Source: Leptidea sinapis
Lineage: Eukaryota > Arthropoda > Insecta > Lepidoptera > Pieridae
NCBI RefSeq assembly: GCF_905404315.1
Contig: NC_066280.1
Location: 10,611,001-10,675,000, forward strand
Length of the DNA stretch: 64,000 nt
Reading direction: 5' to 3'
The position numbers and the translations under genes were made by a program. The notes under the pieces were generated by a model. The model was not told where the DNA came from. It did no database searches and saw only the letters and a program-made list of their open reading frames with translations. Positions 10,356 through 20,744 of the stretch are shown in pieces. Numbering within the stretch: the first letter of the stretch is position 1; each line of letters starts with the position of its first letter.

Positions 10356-10488
10356 CTTGGCACAGACTTCTGCAGGGTCGCACCATGTGACCAAGCGGAC
10401 CGCACTTGGGGACGAACAAGGAACACAGGAATAGCGCCGTGAGCTCGTAACAGCGGACGTCCACTACCGCGTCGTAGATCTCCAAGTC
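10356..10488 (-). CDS. Corin: Exon: central part of Fz cysteine-rich domain
   Basis: 133 bp, phase 0 at the start and 1 at the end (44 codons plus one base). The acceptor reads CATTCAAATTGTAAAG and the donor CCAAG|GTGAC. It encodes V-V-D-V-R-C-Y-E-L-T-A-L-F-L-C-S-L-F-V-P and then K-C-G-P-L-G-H-M-V-R-P-C-R-S-L-C-Q. This holds five of the ten CRD cysteines, including the signature F-L-C-S and P-C-R-S-L-C motifs. It is much more GC-rich than its surroundings, as expected for a conserved exon in AT-rich introns. It joins 25171-25392 on its 5' side and 7221-7373 on its 3' side without disturbing the frame. Confidence 0.82.
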
Positions 10489-10577
10489 CTTTACAATTTG
10501 AATGAATTACAACTTGAACATTAAACATATAAATATTATATAGAATATACATATAACAAGTTCTACATATAAATATA

Positions 10578-10933
10578 CTAGCTGACCCGACGTTGTACTG
10601 TACATAATAAATAAAATAATGTTTTCTTTATGTATTTGTCAATAATTTTCATAACTTCAAGAATTATTTTGTAACCTTGTCGTTATAATGAAATGGTTTC
10701 ACAGCAGAACTGTCAAACCGTGCGTCAATAAATTCTCTCACAGAAAATATGCCCATACAAAACAAATATTGGAAGTAAAAATAATTATGTGTCCCAAATC
10801 GAAATAAAAAGTATCCTATCTCTCAAGTTGGACTTAACTACACTCCATGAAGTAATCGCCATTTTAATCCGTTCATTAGTTTAGGAGTCGATTGCGGACA
10901 AACAACTTATCACGTAATTTATATATATTAAGA
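10578..10933 (-). mobile_element. Helitron-like non-autonomous element
   Basis: Reading on the minus strand it starts TCTTAATATATATAAAT after an A and ends GTCAGCTAG before a T, the A|TC...CTAG|T pattern. It is 356 bp, a close relative of the elements at 1603-6589 and 63661-64000, and has no coding capacity. Confidence 0.75.
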
Positions 10934-11440
10934 TGTAGAACTTGTTGTACCAATAACTGTTTTATTAATCGTGCTTATTAATTGTATAATGATAAATTTT
11001 CTTTGCTAAAATTTGAAAAAGAATTATTTTTTTTGTATTTTATTTATTATGTTTAAGTTTATTTTTTATGCTTAATCAAAGTACTAATCAAACCTTTTAA
11101 GTACTAATAATTCATTTATGCAACTGCGCCTTTAATATAAATCAATTGTATTTCATATAGGGAACTAAAGGTTTATATTATGTACCTACCATAGAATAAT
11201 AACGCTATTATTCTAAGTTATGTACAATTAATCTGTAATGGTATTTTTTATAAAAAACTGTTTGTTTCTTATTTAAAAACAAAATATTATATATGTCACA
11301 GTGACAGCGCTATTGAAACTCTTTGGCTATAGTATAGAGTAGATATGCTATGCCGGACCGGTTAGAAATAAATAATTAATTGGTTTTGTTTCTTCTGAAA
11401 AATCTCTTATCTCTTCATTCATACCTTACGATTTTAGGAA
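10934..11440. other. AT-rich intron, nothing recognised
   Basis: Low-complexity AT-rich DNA between a Helitron-like element and a LINE fragment; no reading frame or repeat structure is supported. Confidence 0.4.
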
Positions 11441-11444
11441 TTTT

Positions 11445-11880
11445 TTATAGAAAACCTGAATGGTCACCTGGTGTTAAGTGATCAACGTCTGTGTCAAATG
11501 TGATCATCTTGCAACACCAGAGGAATCACGCGTTGATGGCCTTTAAGAAAGGTGTAAGCACTTTTTTAAAAGGTACCCGTGTCGTATCGTCCTACAAACA
11601 CTGCACAAGGAAGCTCATTCCACAACTGTGTGGTCTCTAGAAGAAAGTTGCTTGAAAACAGCACGGTGGAGACCACACATTCAGATGGTGAGTATGATAT
11701 TATAATTTGTGGCATGTGATTCGAAGGTGGAATTCGGCGGCAGGAATCATGTGAAACAGCTCTTCGCATCTCTCCTCGTGATGAGTTTTATAGAAGACAC
11801 ACAATAAAGCCAGATAATCGGGCCGTAGACAAAGCACTGGTAAAGTTCTTACGAAATTTAAATAAAGCACAAGTGATCGA
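11445..11880 (-). pseudogene. LINE ORF2 C-terminal fragment
   Basis: Minus-strand frames give pieces such as E-E-L-F-H-M-I-P-A-A-E-F-H-L-R, L-L-E-T-T-Q-L-W-N-E-L-P and G-R-Y-D-T-G-T-F, the C-terminal end of a CR1/Jockey-group ORF2. The same family occurs at 13325-13615, 27895-28475 and 60865-61095, always on the minus strand. At least two frameshifts are present. Confidence 0.6.
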
Positions 11881-12290
11881 GGATCGAATTGAAACTGGAG
11901 GGCCCAAGGCATTCAATATCGTTCAATATCTTGGATCTAGTCATGTTTTTCGTAAAGTGGAATTGAGGAAAGTTATTTCTAAAAGTAAGCCAAGGTACAA
12001 TTTTAGGCCCCACCACAAACACATATTTATATCATTGGTAATAATGGACGATATGATATGAGTACAATAGAAGCGCCGCCACATTTCTAAAAGACCTGCA
12101 ACACTCCTGTGATGCCTCTGGTGTTGCAGTAGAATATGGGTGGCTGTGAGTACTTTACAAAAACTTAACGCTCTTTTCTTTTACATAAATAAATATATTT
12201 TAGTCATAATCATGGAACTACAACTACAAACACCGAGAGATATGAGATATGTAAAAAATTGTATTATAGTTATCACCAGTGGTTATAGTT
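11881..12290. other. Unassigned intron sequence
   Basis: No domain is recognised. Short plus-strand frames at 11873-12061 and 12140-12391 are not supported by composition or motifs. Confidence 0.35.
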
Positions 12291-12483
12291 ATCTCCTTTG
12301 CACAGGATGCCGGCTAGATTATGGGTACCACAACAGTACCTATTTCTGCCGTGAGGCTGTAATGTGTAAACATTACTATGTTTGGGTCTGAAGGGCGCCG
12401 TAGCTAGCGAAATTACAGTGCAAATGTGATTTAACATCTTATGTGTCAAGGTGACGAGCGCAATTGTAGTGCCGCTCAGGGGG
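12291..12483 (-). repeat. SINE-like repeat, family C (partial)
   Basis: A copy of the commonest short repeat here. In plus orientation the family reads GACGTTCAGCTGATGG..., GCTCGTCACCTTGAGAC..., CTAGCTACGGCGCCC..., GCCGGCATCCTGTGCAAAGG. This reverse copy keeps the part from the GCCGGCATCC end to the GCCGCTCAG segment. Other copies: 23640, 25505, 35640, 39405, 47491, 51480, 54520, 55115, 56950, 57292 and 62845. Confidence 0.7.
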
Positions 12484-12948
12484 TCTACTCTCTTTCTCCG
12501 AAACGAAACGTGAACATGAACGAAATTTAAACGAAGTTTCGATAGTGATATTCAATTTTGTTTTCAGACACATCGACGACGTTCGGAACCATAGACAATA
12601 TTCGTGAACGAATTCATGGTAATAGTTAGGGCGTAAAACTTGCCTCCAGGTGATAGTCTTACTAGGTTAAGTCTAGTCTAACTACACAAGGCCAGTAATT
12701 AATATTAATATTTTTTGCCGACCAATGTAAAGACTAAATCGATTGAAATGTTATTTTACTGATGTATTGTTGCTAGCACCCCGTAATGTTTACCGATTGT
12801 TTCATTCGCGCTCGTTCGTCTAATTATAATCGAGTTATACCTTTATTCTCTGGTGATTACTGATAAGGATGGGATTGAAATCTGCACAATTAAGTGTTTT
12901 CAAATTACTATTTTTTTATGGAAGAGAGAATATACGAGCGTATATGAC
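12484..12948. other. Unassigned intron sequence
   Basis: No open frame, repeat copy or structural feature was recognised between a family C SINE and an RTE-type tail. Confidence 0.35.
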
Positions 12949-13348
12949 TCCATCATTATCAGCTGGAAGATCTCCACTGTTAGACAAAGGCATCCCCCAA
13001 GATCTCCACGACGATTGGAACTGCACTGTCCTCATCCAACGACCAGATCGTCGGTCCATCTTGTGGGGGGCCTACCATCACTCCGTCTTCCGAAACGTGG
13101 TCACAATTCGAGAACTTTTCTGCGCCACCGGCCATCTTTCCGCCCAACTATGTGTCCTGCCCACGGCCGATTCAGTTTCGCAATCATTTGGGCTAAGTCA
13201 GTCACTTCGGTTCTCCTAAGGAACTCCATTTCTGATTCGATCTCGCAGGGAAACTCCGAGCATAGCCCTCTCCATTGCCCTCTGAGCAGCCATGAGCTTT
13301 CTCATCCAAAGGACCAAATTTAGCGACCACGTCTACGTACGGGTCATC
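12949..13348 (-). pseudogene. RTE-type LINE 3' end
   Basis: The minus strand carries the end of an RTE-type ORF (in better copies: A-K-L-K-W-Q-W-A-G-H-I, V-L-E-W-R-P, V-G-R-P-P, R-W-T-D-D-L-V-K-I-A-G). The 3' end points to the TGATAATGATGG sequence at 12949, a degenerate form of the (GAT)n tail of this family. Upstream RT is missing, and it abuts another LINE fragment at about 13340. Confidence 0.65.
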
Positions 13349-13615
13349 CGGTGTTAAGTGATCACCGCCGCCCACATTCTGTTGCAACACCAGAGGAATC
13401 ACAAGAGCGTTGCCGGCTCGTTAAAAAAGTGTATGCGCTTTTATTGAAGGTACCCATGTCGTATCGTCATGGAAACATCGCACAAGGAAGCTCATTCCAC
13501 AGCTTGGTTGTACGTGTAAGAAAGTTCCTTGAAAACAGTACTGTGGAGGAACGCCACTCATCCAGACGGTGGAGATAGATACTAAATGTGGTGTGTCGTG
13601 CAAAGGTGGAATTCT
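13325..13615 (-). pseudogene. LINE ORF2 C-terminal fragment
   Basis: The same family as 11445-11880: minus-strand reading gives the T-V-R-F-S / L-W-N-E-L-P type segment, then a 3' end at the GGTGTTAAGTGATCACC motif. Heavily mutated. It joins directly to the RTE tail on its left. Confidence 0.55.
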
Positions 13616-14568
13616 GTGGCAGCAAACATTATTGTTATTTGATTTATTTCGAGAAATTCCAGTTTACCAAAATACTAGGGTTATTACAGGTTTGCAATAC
13701 GTCTATATACCTATTGGTAGACTTGTATTGCCCGCGACGATCGCAGTTTGGAATACTATCGACCACAAATATTTGTAGCTTGGATTTCTGAATATCTTAA
13801 AAGGTATTCTGAGAATTCTGAGTATATCTCATTCACGATCTATCTTGGTATGTCCGCATTTGCAGAATACAGCTGGGTAATTATCAGCATTTTAATAATT
13901 TTATAGTTTTATAGAATTATTCTGAATTTTGTCTCACTTTCACATATAGCTGTACTCATAATTATTTTATTCTATGGTGATTGCAAAAATAAAGTATTTT
14001 AGTAGTTATGTTAGTGTCCATGTTTTTTGGTGCTTTAACGTTGTAAGTAGTCACGAAATAAAAAGTCAAAACCTTATCTTATTCGGTCGGAACTAGACTT
14101 AAAAAAGGATTTTGCTTAGTTAAATTATTGGACTTTGGCGATATACTGCTTCATAAGTTGTTTTTAAAATCCTTATTGTTTAGATATATATTTAAAACAA
14201 TTTGTTGTATAGTAATTTTGTAAAAAAACACATTTTGGTTTTGGAATTGTAATTAATTGGTTGTTGGTTGCTTATTTTATTTGTTTTTTCTATCGGCTTA
14301 AATGTACCGATTTTTTAGCATAAATTTATTTTTATTTATTACCACGCATAACCGAACTGTGTAGCAATAGAACTTATTTTTATAAATGTTGTAAAATCAC
14401 AAAAGTATGTTATGGTACCTGTATACATCACTGCACACACATATATATATTTATAAGGCATATCTACTACTACTTTGAGCATCATTTTTTACAATTATTA
14501 TTATTTAATATGTTTATTATTATATTATTATGTTATACTTATATATTATATTGTTCTAAATATTAACT
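13616..14568. other. AT-rich intron up to the CR1-group LINE
   Basis: No gene is supported. The last 100 bases, with ATTATT runs, may be 5' UTR of the LINE starting at about 14569 or older host sequence. Confidence 0.35.
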
Positions 14569-15390
14569 ATGCCTCTTAAAAATAAATTAAAAATTGGATT
14601 CCTCAACCCAGGCTCACTCAGCACTAAACATGACGAGTTTATGGTGGCCATGCGGCGCCACAACGTTGATCTGATGGCTCTCAATGAGACCTGGTTGCGG
14701 GCGGGGCAGGACGCTCGTGCTCCTGAACTTGCGGACTACAGGCTGAGACTCACGCTGCGCCCACGCAGTGTTCGCTCGCGCGGGGGTTGCGTTGGATATT
14801 ACATTAGGAAAGGGCTGACAGCGCGGGTCTTGCAACATCCTGTTACGTCTACGGTAGAACAGATGTGGCTCAAGCTCATCATGCAAGGTAAAACGGTGGT
14901 TGTAGGCACGGCATACTGACCGCCGTGGTTGGATCCGGATTTATTTTTTAGTGCTCTTACGGAAACCATAGGCTCATTTATGTGGACAGATTAACTAACC
15001 TTAATAGGAGATTTTAACATAAATGTTCTAGACCGCAAGCACCAACAGTAGAAAATTTGAATTATTTCTCAATACTTTCAACCTGTCACAGCACGTTTCA
15101 GAACCCACGCATTTTACTGCTCAGTCGGAGACTCTAATTGATTGTATTTGTACTAACGTTTCTGTAACAAACTTAATTATAGACTATATTGAGTCGCTCA
15201 GTAGTCATGCTTTTTTAACTTGTAGTCTGAACATACGGAAAGATAAAATACAACCCAAGTGTATTAGATACAGACCTTTACGAAATATTGACATTAAATC
15301 ATTTAACCAATCATTGGACAACATACATTGGACCAATTTATTACTTTTAAATAATGTACATGACATTGTCTCTCGCCTGACCTTTTATAT
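14569..15390 (+). pseudogene. CR1-group ORF2, endonuclease domain
   Basis: The frame opens at the ATG at 14569 with K-I-G-F-L-N-P-G-S-L-S-T-K-H-D-E-F, the conserved Asn of APE nucleases, followed by N-E-T-W-L (catalytic Glu) and G-G-C-V-G-Y-Y-I-R. It stops at 14917, yet matching sequence continues in shifted frames: D-P-D-L-F-F-S-A-L, L-I-G-D-F-N-I-N (catalytic D/N), T-L-I-D-C-I-C-T and S-S-H-A-F-L (in place of the usual S-D-H). So stops and frameshifts have accumulated across the whole domain. Confidence 0.75.
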
Positions 15391-15471
15391 ATAATATCAT
15401 TATTTGACTTTCATGCAGCTAAAAAAACAATAAAAATAAAAAATAACCGATATCCATGGATTACTTATAAT

Positions 15472-17458
15472 ATGGAGATGATTATGAAGTGTCGCGATGA
15501 AGCTCGTATCTTAGCAAAAAAATCGAAGCTTGACGTGAATGTTGAGAGATTCAAACATTTAAAAAAATATGTAACACAAGCTTTAGAAAGAGAAAAACAG
15601 GCGTACTTCAGTACATACATAAACGCTAATTCCCGCAAACCTAAGAAAATGTGGAAACATATAAAGGACCAGGTGAGATTAAAACCTAAACATGACACTT
15701 TACTACCCTCTCACCTCACCAATCCCGAAGACATAAATACCCATTTTCTTAACATTCCAGGTACTAACAAAATAACGCTTGCAACCCGAACATATTTTGA
15801 GTCACATCGTCATGGCACAGCGGTCTTTAAATTTGAACACGTGGATGAAAACATGGTTTTAACAGCAATCAAAGAAATAAAATCACAGGCTGTTGGATTG
15901 GATGATGTGTCTCTTGATATGCTACTCCTTACCTTGTCACATACTCTGCCCATATTAACACATATTATTAACACTTCGTTTCAGTCTAGCACCTTTCCTG
16001 ATCTCTGGCGCCACGCACTAGTACGACCTTTATCTAAAAAAGATAACCCTGAACTGTACACAGACCTCCGCCCAATTAGCATACTTCCTTGCGCATCCAA
16101 AATTATTGAAAAAATTGTACACAAACAATTAATGCGTTTTTTGGAAACGAATAATATATTACCGGACCACCAATCAGGTTTCAGGAAAGAAAGAGGTACT
16201 ACCACTGCTTTACTGGATGTAGTTGACAACATCTTGGATGCTCAGGAGGAAGGTAAGACCACAATGCTAGTATTGCTTGATTATTCCCGGGCATTTGATA
16301 CTGTTGATAACTCATTATTAATTTCCAAGTTGGTGTACTACGGATTGAGCCCGGAGGCTGTACAATGGTTCAATAGCTATCTAAATAACAGAACCCAAAC
16401 AGTTGCAGTCAAAGATGATACCGGCAGTTACAAACTATCTGGCTGTGCTCCTATCAACAGAGGAATTCCCCAGGGATCAATTTTAGGACCCCTGCTCTTT
16501 AATTTATATAGTGCTGATGTAATCTACTCCATAAAAAATACAAAGTTAATAATAATAATATAGAATATCGTTAGCGTACATATGATATGTACGCTAACGA
16601 TATTCAATTGCATATCTCCTTTAAGCCCAAGGATACATTACTGCCACAAAATTGTTAAATTCCGATCTTAATGAAATTTGCAGTTGGTCAGATCGTAACT
16701 CTTTAATTCTTAATCCCCCAAAAACAAAATTTATGATTCTTGGCACCCCTGTTTCTGTGAAAACGACTGAGTAGTATAATCCGAAGGTCACGATCAACAA
16801 CACGGACATTGAGCGGGTCCACGAGGCGCGCAACTTAGGTTTAATAATTGACGAAAACATGCGCTTCGAAAAATATATAAGCCAAGTGTTATGCAATTGT
16901 TTTTATAGACTTAAAGTTATCTACAAAATTCAAAAATATCTAGATACAGAACTTCGAGTCAGATTATGTGAAGCACTTGTACTTTCAAAGCTCAATTACT
17001 GTGACGTGGTGTATGGTCCTAGATTACTGTATAAAACAAAATGTTCCCTCCAACGAATGCAAAATGCGTGCGCTCGATACTGCTGGAACATTCCGCCCAG
17101 GCAACACATTAGTCCATACTTAAAACAGGCCAATATACTTAATATGGAAGGTCGGAGGTGTCTGCATTTAGCAACATTGCTTTTCGGTATCATACATACT
17201 AAAACACCTCTTTACTTGCATAATAAACTTGAATGGCTAGGGCAACGCAGTGCTAATAATATAAAAACCAGATCTGCCTCGCAGATATTAGTAGTGCCCC
17301 GGCATCATTCAACAGCGTTCAGGGGCAGTTTTCGTTACAGCACTACTAAGTGCTGGAATAATTTACCGCCACCAATTAGACTATTAAAAAATGTTCAAAA
17401 TTTTAGATCAAAATATACAAAAACTATTTTAGAATCATTATATAATAATTATCCTTGA
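15472..17458 (+). pseudogene. CR1-group ORF2, reverse transcriptase and C-terminus
   Basis: An open frame 15472-16563 carries the RT fingers and palm: V-G-L-D-D-V-S-L-D, L-R-P-I-S-I-L-P-C-A, H-Q-S-G-F-R, L-D-Y-S-R-A-F-D-T-V (first catalytic Asp) and G-I-P-Q-G-S-I-L-G-P. It stops where a perfect palindrome (16562-16604) sits on the catalytic box, which then reads Y-A-N-D instead of Y-A-D-D. After a shift near 16640 and a TAG at 16772-16774, a frame 16859-17458 encodes the thumb and C-terminal region (L-S-K-L-N-Y-C-D-V-V-Y-G, L-Q-R-M-Q-N-A-C-A-R, W-N-N-L-P-P-P-I-R). Not functional. Confidence 0.82.
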
Positions 17459-18380
17459 TATGCAATGTATCTTATTAATTAACACAATTCTGTATTTTTA
17501 TTATGTATATTTAATGTTCAACAATATATAGTAATATATATCTCATTTATAGTAAGTACCTAATGCCACCTTTATTGTATTATATGCAGTTACGTACAGA
17601 TTAAACTATGATTTAATATTTATTATTATTACAATTATTTATTTATTTTTATTTTATTACACTATAAATTAAGAAACACGAAAAAGAATATATAATATTT
17701 AGTTAATCCCTTTGATGCCTACCTTCGCAAATTAATAACAATGGGAAGACTAATGCAACTGTCTACTCTAAATGTCACGAGGGGCTGCTGAAAACCAGTG
17801 TTGTGTTGGTGTCTTCTGCACTGACCAACAATATACTGAGTCAGCTCCTTTTAGCAGGGAATCACGCTCACACTGTTATTTTTTATACTTTATTTTTAAT
17901 CTTTATAATAGTGTTACGGTATTTAATTTAGTATCTTAAGATTTTAATTAATATTGTAAATTGTTGTGTTTTTGTGTGAGTGTTTTTTGTATGCTAATAA
18001 AGTGTTTCTATTTCTATTTCAAATAAAAATATAAAAGTCTTTTATTTCTAACAAAATGTCTTAATATAAAAAAAAAAAACAATTTTGATGTCCTTGTTAG
18101 TAGTATATAAGTTAAAAAAATATTATTTCTAGGTTAGTTTCTAATTATTTGCTTAACATTTTATTTCAAAATTATTTTAATTTATTAAATGTTCATTTTG
18201 AAAGAACCCCTTTACAGGTGAGGGCTTCATCCAAAGAAAGCCAACTATCTCTGTTTTGAGCTTCTTTCATCGAGTGTTGGTCGGCGACTTTAGCTATTTC
18301 GTCCTTCTGTCCCATTTGGGGTCGCCCCCTGGATCGTTTGCCTTTTAGTCCAGTCATTTAAGCTTAAATTAGGTAAGAAT

Positions 18381-19210
18381 CTCGGAATTCGAGATACTCA
18401 GCTGTAAGTCTGTAAATGTCTTGTATATTGACACCCTAAAAGTTGTCTCAAAACCTACATATGGTAGGGTGTAAGCAACTATTAAATTTCAAGGTCAAAG
18501 GTCACAAAAATCGGTTTTTTGCGCTTCTTTTGTAAATGTATCATTTCCTATGGGTTTTTTGGCTATTTGTATTTATTATCAATATTGTAGAATACGAAAT
18601 TCTCTACAAATTTTGTTTAAAAATTTTTTTATACGGAGAACCGTTTTCGAGATAGAGGGCGGAGAGCGCGCGGTCACAGCATCTCTTCAGGTCAACCGGT
18701 GCCTCCGGTCGAAAACGCGCCATATATAGTTGATGAACAAGTATGTCATTAGTGTCATCGAGCCCTCACCACATGGCAATAAAAATTTATAATCACATCC
18801 CAAACGAAATTAAAAATAAAGAGAAGCCTTCTCTATTTAAAAGACATCTTAAAAATTTTTTAGTTTCAAAATGCTTCTACGATTTACCCGAATTTTTTAA
18901 TTACAAGTGTGAGAATTAGTTACAATATAGTATAAGAATGTAAAAAATGTATAAGACTTATTTATTTTATGTATAACGTTGCTGTGCCCTTGCAGGGCGT
19001 CACATATTGTCTACCCATTAATGTACCAACCATCCTACTGTAAAATGTGACTTGCAATAAAATATTTTGATTTGATTTGATTTGATTTGAACTATCGATA
19101 AATCAATGATTATAAATATTTGTCAATTTTTATTATCTATTATATTATATTTTTGGGGTGTCAATATACAAGTATTTACAGACTTACACCTGGGTATCTC
19201 GAATTCCGAG
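18381..19210. mobile_element. Foldback element with 56-bp inverted repeats
   Basis: 18381-18437 and 19155-19210 are inverted repeats of about 56 bp with only a few mismatches (both outer ends begin CTCGGAATTCGAGATAC, itself containing a palindrome). No transposase frame is inside; a LINE 3' end (18755-19092) fills much of the right half. No target duplication was found, so the class is open. Confidence 0.6.
18755..19092 (+). pseudogene. LINE 3' end with (TTTGA)n tail
   Basis: Reads A-I-K-I-Y-N-H-I-P-N-E-I-K, then F-K-R-H-L-K-N-F-L and C-F-Y-D-L-P-E-F-F to a stop at about 18919, the C-terminal end of a CR1/Jockey-group ORF2. A 3' UTR follows with GTTGCTGTGCCC and GCAGGGCGTCACATATTG motifs, then a (TTTGA)n tail at about 19065-19090. 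A scrap of the same UTR occurs in reverse at about 56350-56420. Confidence 0.65.
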
Positions 19211-19489
19211 GTGAACTTGCTGTAATGACAGGACTATTTGGGTTTTTTCAATGAAGTCTCCCTTGCTCCCCATCTTTGGTCTCAGTAGCCTTTGTTAAGC
19301 TTCTTATTTTTGTGTGTAACTTTTTTTGGATTTTCTTAATTTTGAGCATACTGCGTTCTATACCTCTTTAGCAGGTAGTTATTTTGTTTTTTATATTAAT
19401 TGTGTATTTCAAACTCTGCGAAGGTTAGGCACGGTAGGAGAGTTGAATTAAGGAGTTTGGTTTTTATATTTAACATTGTAATAATAATA

Positions 19490-19700
19490 TTACAAGAAAT
19501 AAAAAAGACGCTGGGATCACATATCATCAGTAAGTATTTTATATTTTACAAGCGTATTATCCAAAATTTGAAAGATGCCATTGAGTGTCAAGATGCCACG
19601 CACACAAGCATCTAATAGTTGCCGTAATAAACAACCTATTGTTCTTAGGTAGGTACGGAATCTAGTTGGAGCGCAGCTGAGACCATGCCTTAATCTAAGG
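19490..19700 (+). repeat. Dispersed repeat, family D
   Basis: Contains AAGACGCTGGGATCACATA, GATGCCATTGAGTGTCAAG and GTTGGAGCGCAGC segments found in the same order at 38330-38545 and 49185-49405. It is non-coding and of unknown class; the copy at 49185 continues upstream into a tRNA-like sequence, so it may be a SINE. Confidence 0.55.
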
Positions 19701-19998
19701 ATAATTACACATCAAATTATGAAGCATTTAAACTGTCACTCTAATTCTAGAATTTAAATTCTTTATCTATCATATAGATATCGTAACGACAAGTACGGGC
19801 CTTACCGCATATCATAAATAAGGCATTGTTATTGCGGTGACAAGACTACTGCCTTCGCTATTGTAAGCTGACTAAGATTGATTTCACTTCCCGAAGAAGT
19901 TCAATTGGTTACGACACCGTGCCTCGCCTTCTTAAACTTCAATCGCCTAATTGACAGATATATCTAGTTATGTTTATAACGTCATATAAATATTTTTT

Positions 19999-20744
19999 AA
20001 CCGACTTCAAAAAAGGGGACCAATTCTATACGCGCGTCAAAAATCTATCAACATCACAACTTTCTCCCCCTGAAATTTCATTACTACAAAAAGGCCTTAA
20101 ATACAATATCAGACCGGGTCTTAGCCAAAATACCCTTGATACATTGGCAGTAGATTCAGAAGTGGCGTGTGTTAGAAGTCAACAAGATACTATGGCCGTT
20201 AGATATCAAATTTCGACTCTATTGAAAAAACCATCGTGTACCACATATAACCAAAACACTTAAAAACATGTTTTTACTTCTTTACAAAATAAAGTAAATC
20301 AAGAAAATTTAGTCAAAAGCCATAAAGGGAATTGCATTGTTATTCTAAATAAAAACGATTATGAACAGAAAGTAAATGATATAATACAAACCGACGATTT
20401 CGAACGTCTGAACTCAGACCCCACTAAAAACTTTACTTCAGAATTAAAAGAGTCCATCAAAAATTCGTCATTTATTTCTGGGGAGGTTCTCAATTTGATT
20501 TGTATTTTTTATATATGTACCCCGATTACGGTGAGATTTATGATCCGATTTACGTGATTCATCATTAGTTCGATGCGGAATGGATGCCATTTGGTTCCAT
20601 ATAAAAAAAAGTACGTTTGACTTAAAACCTATCAATAGGTAGCACATATAAAAAATAATATTTTATTAATATTAAAGGTAAAGGTAAAGGTATATTAAAT
20701 TAAATTTTTAGTTATTTAATACTTTTCAGTTTTTGAAGTCGGTT
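19999..20744. repeat. AACCGACTTC inverted-repeat element, enlarged by a Penelope fragment
   Basis: Ends are AACCGACTTCAAAAA (19999-20013) and TTTTTGAAGTCGGTT (20730-20744). The family also appears at about 21170-21480 (reverse), 44630-44962 and 60287-60427, and as a bare end at about 27540-27556. The normal interior (GGAGGTTCTCAATT..., GATTTATGATCCGATTTAC) is cut by the Penelope-like sequence at 20018-20480. Confidence 0.55.
20018..20480 (+). pseudogene. Penelope-like element, N-terminal coding fragment
   Basis: One frame runs through with a single internal TAA at 20261-20263. It reads V-K-N-L-S-T-S-Q-L-S-P-P-E-I-S-L-L-Q-K-G, then L-K-Y-N-I, and after the stop S-H-K-G-N-C-I-V-I-L-N-K-N-D-Y and F-E-R-L-N-S-D-P-T-K-N-F. 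In Penelope-like retroelements the region before the RT has this layout (L-S-x-x-E-x-x-L-L-x-K-G-L and K-G-N-x-x-V-x-x-x-x-x-Y). The RT and GIY-YIG endonuclease are absent. Identification is from memory of the family pattern. Confidence 0.6.

Larger units (their letters stand above)
14569..18025 (+). mobile_element. CR1-group non-LTR retrotransposon, damaged
   Basis: About 3.4 kb of one LINE: APE endonuclease (14569-15390), RT (15472-16560), RT thumb/C-terminus (16605-17458), then a long 3' UTR ending in a TTTCTA repeat at about 18003-18020. The order of domains and the protein motifs fit the CR1/L2 group. No ORF1 is seen upstream, so it is 5'-truncated or ORF1 has decayed. At least three frame breaks and a palindromic insertion make it inactive. 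Confidence 0.75.
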
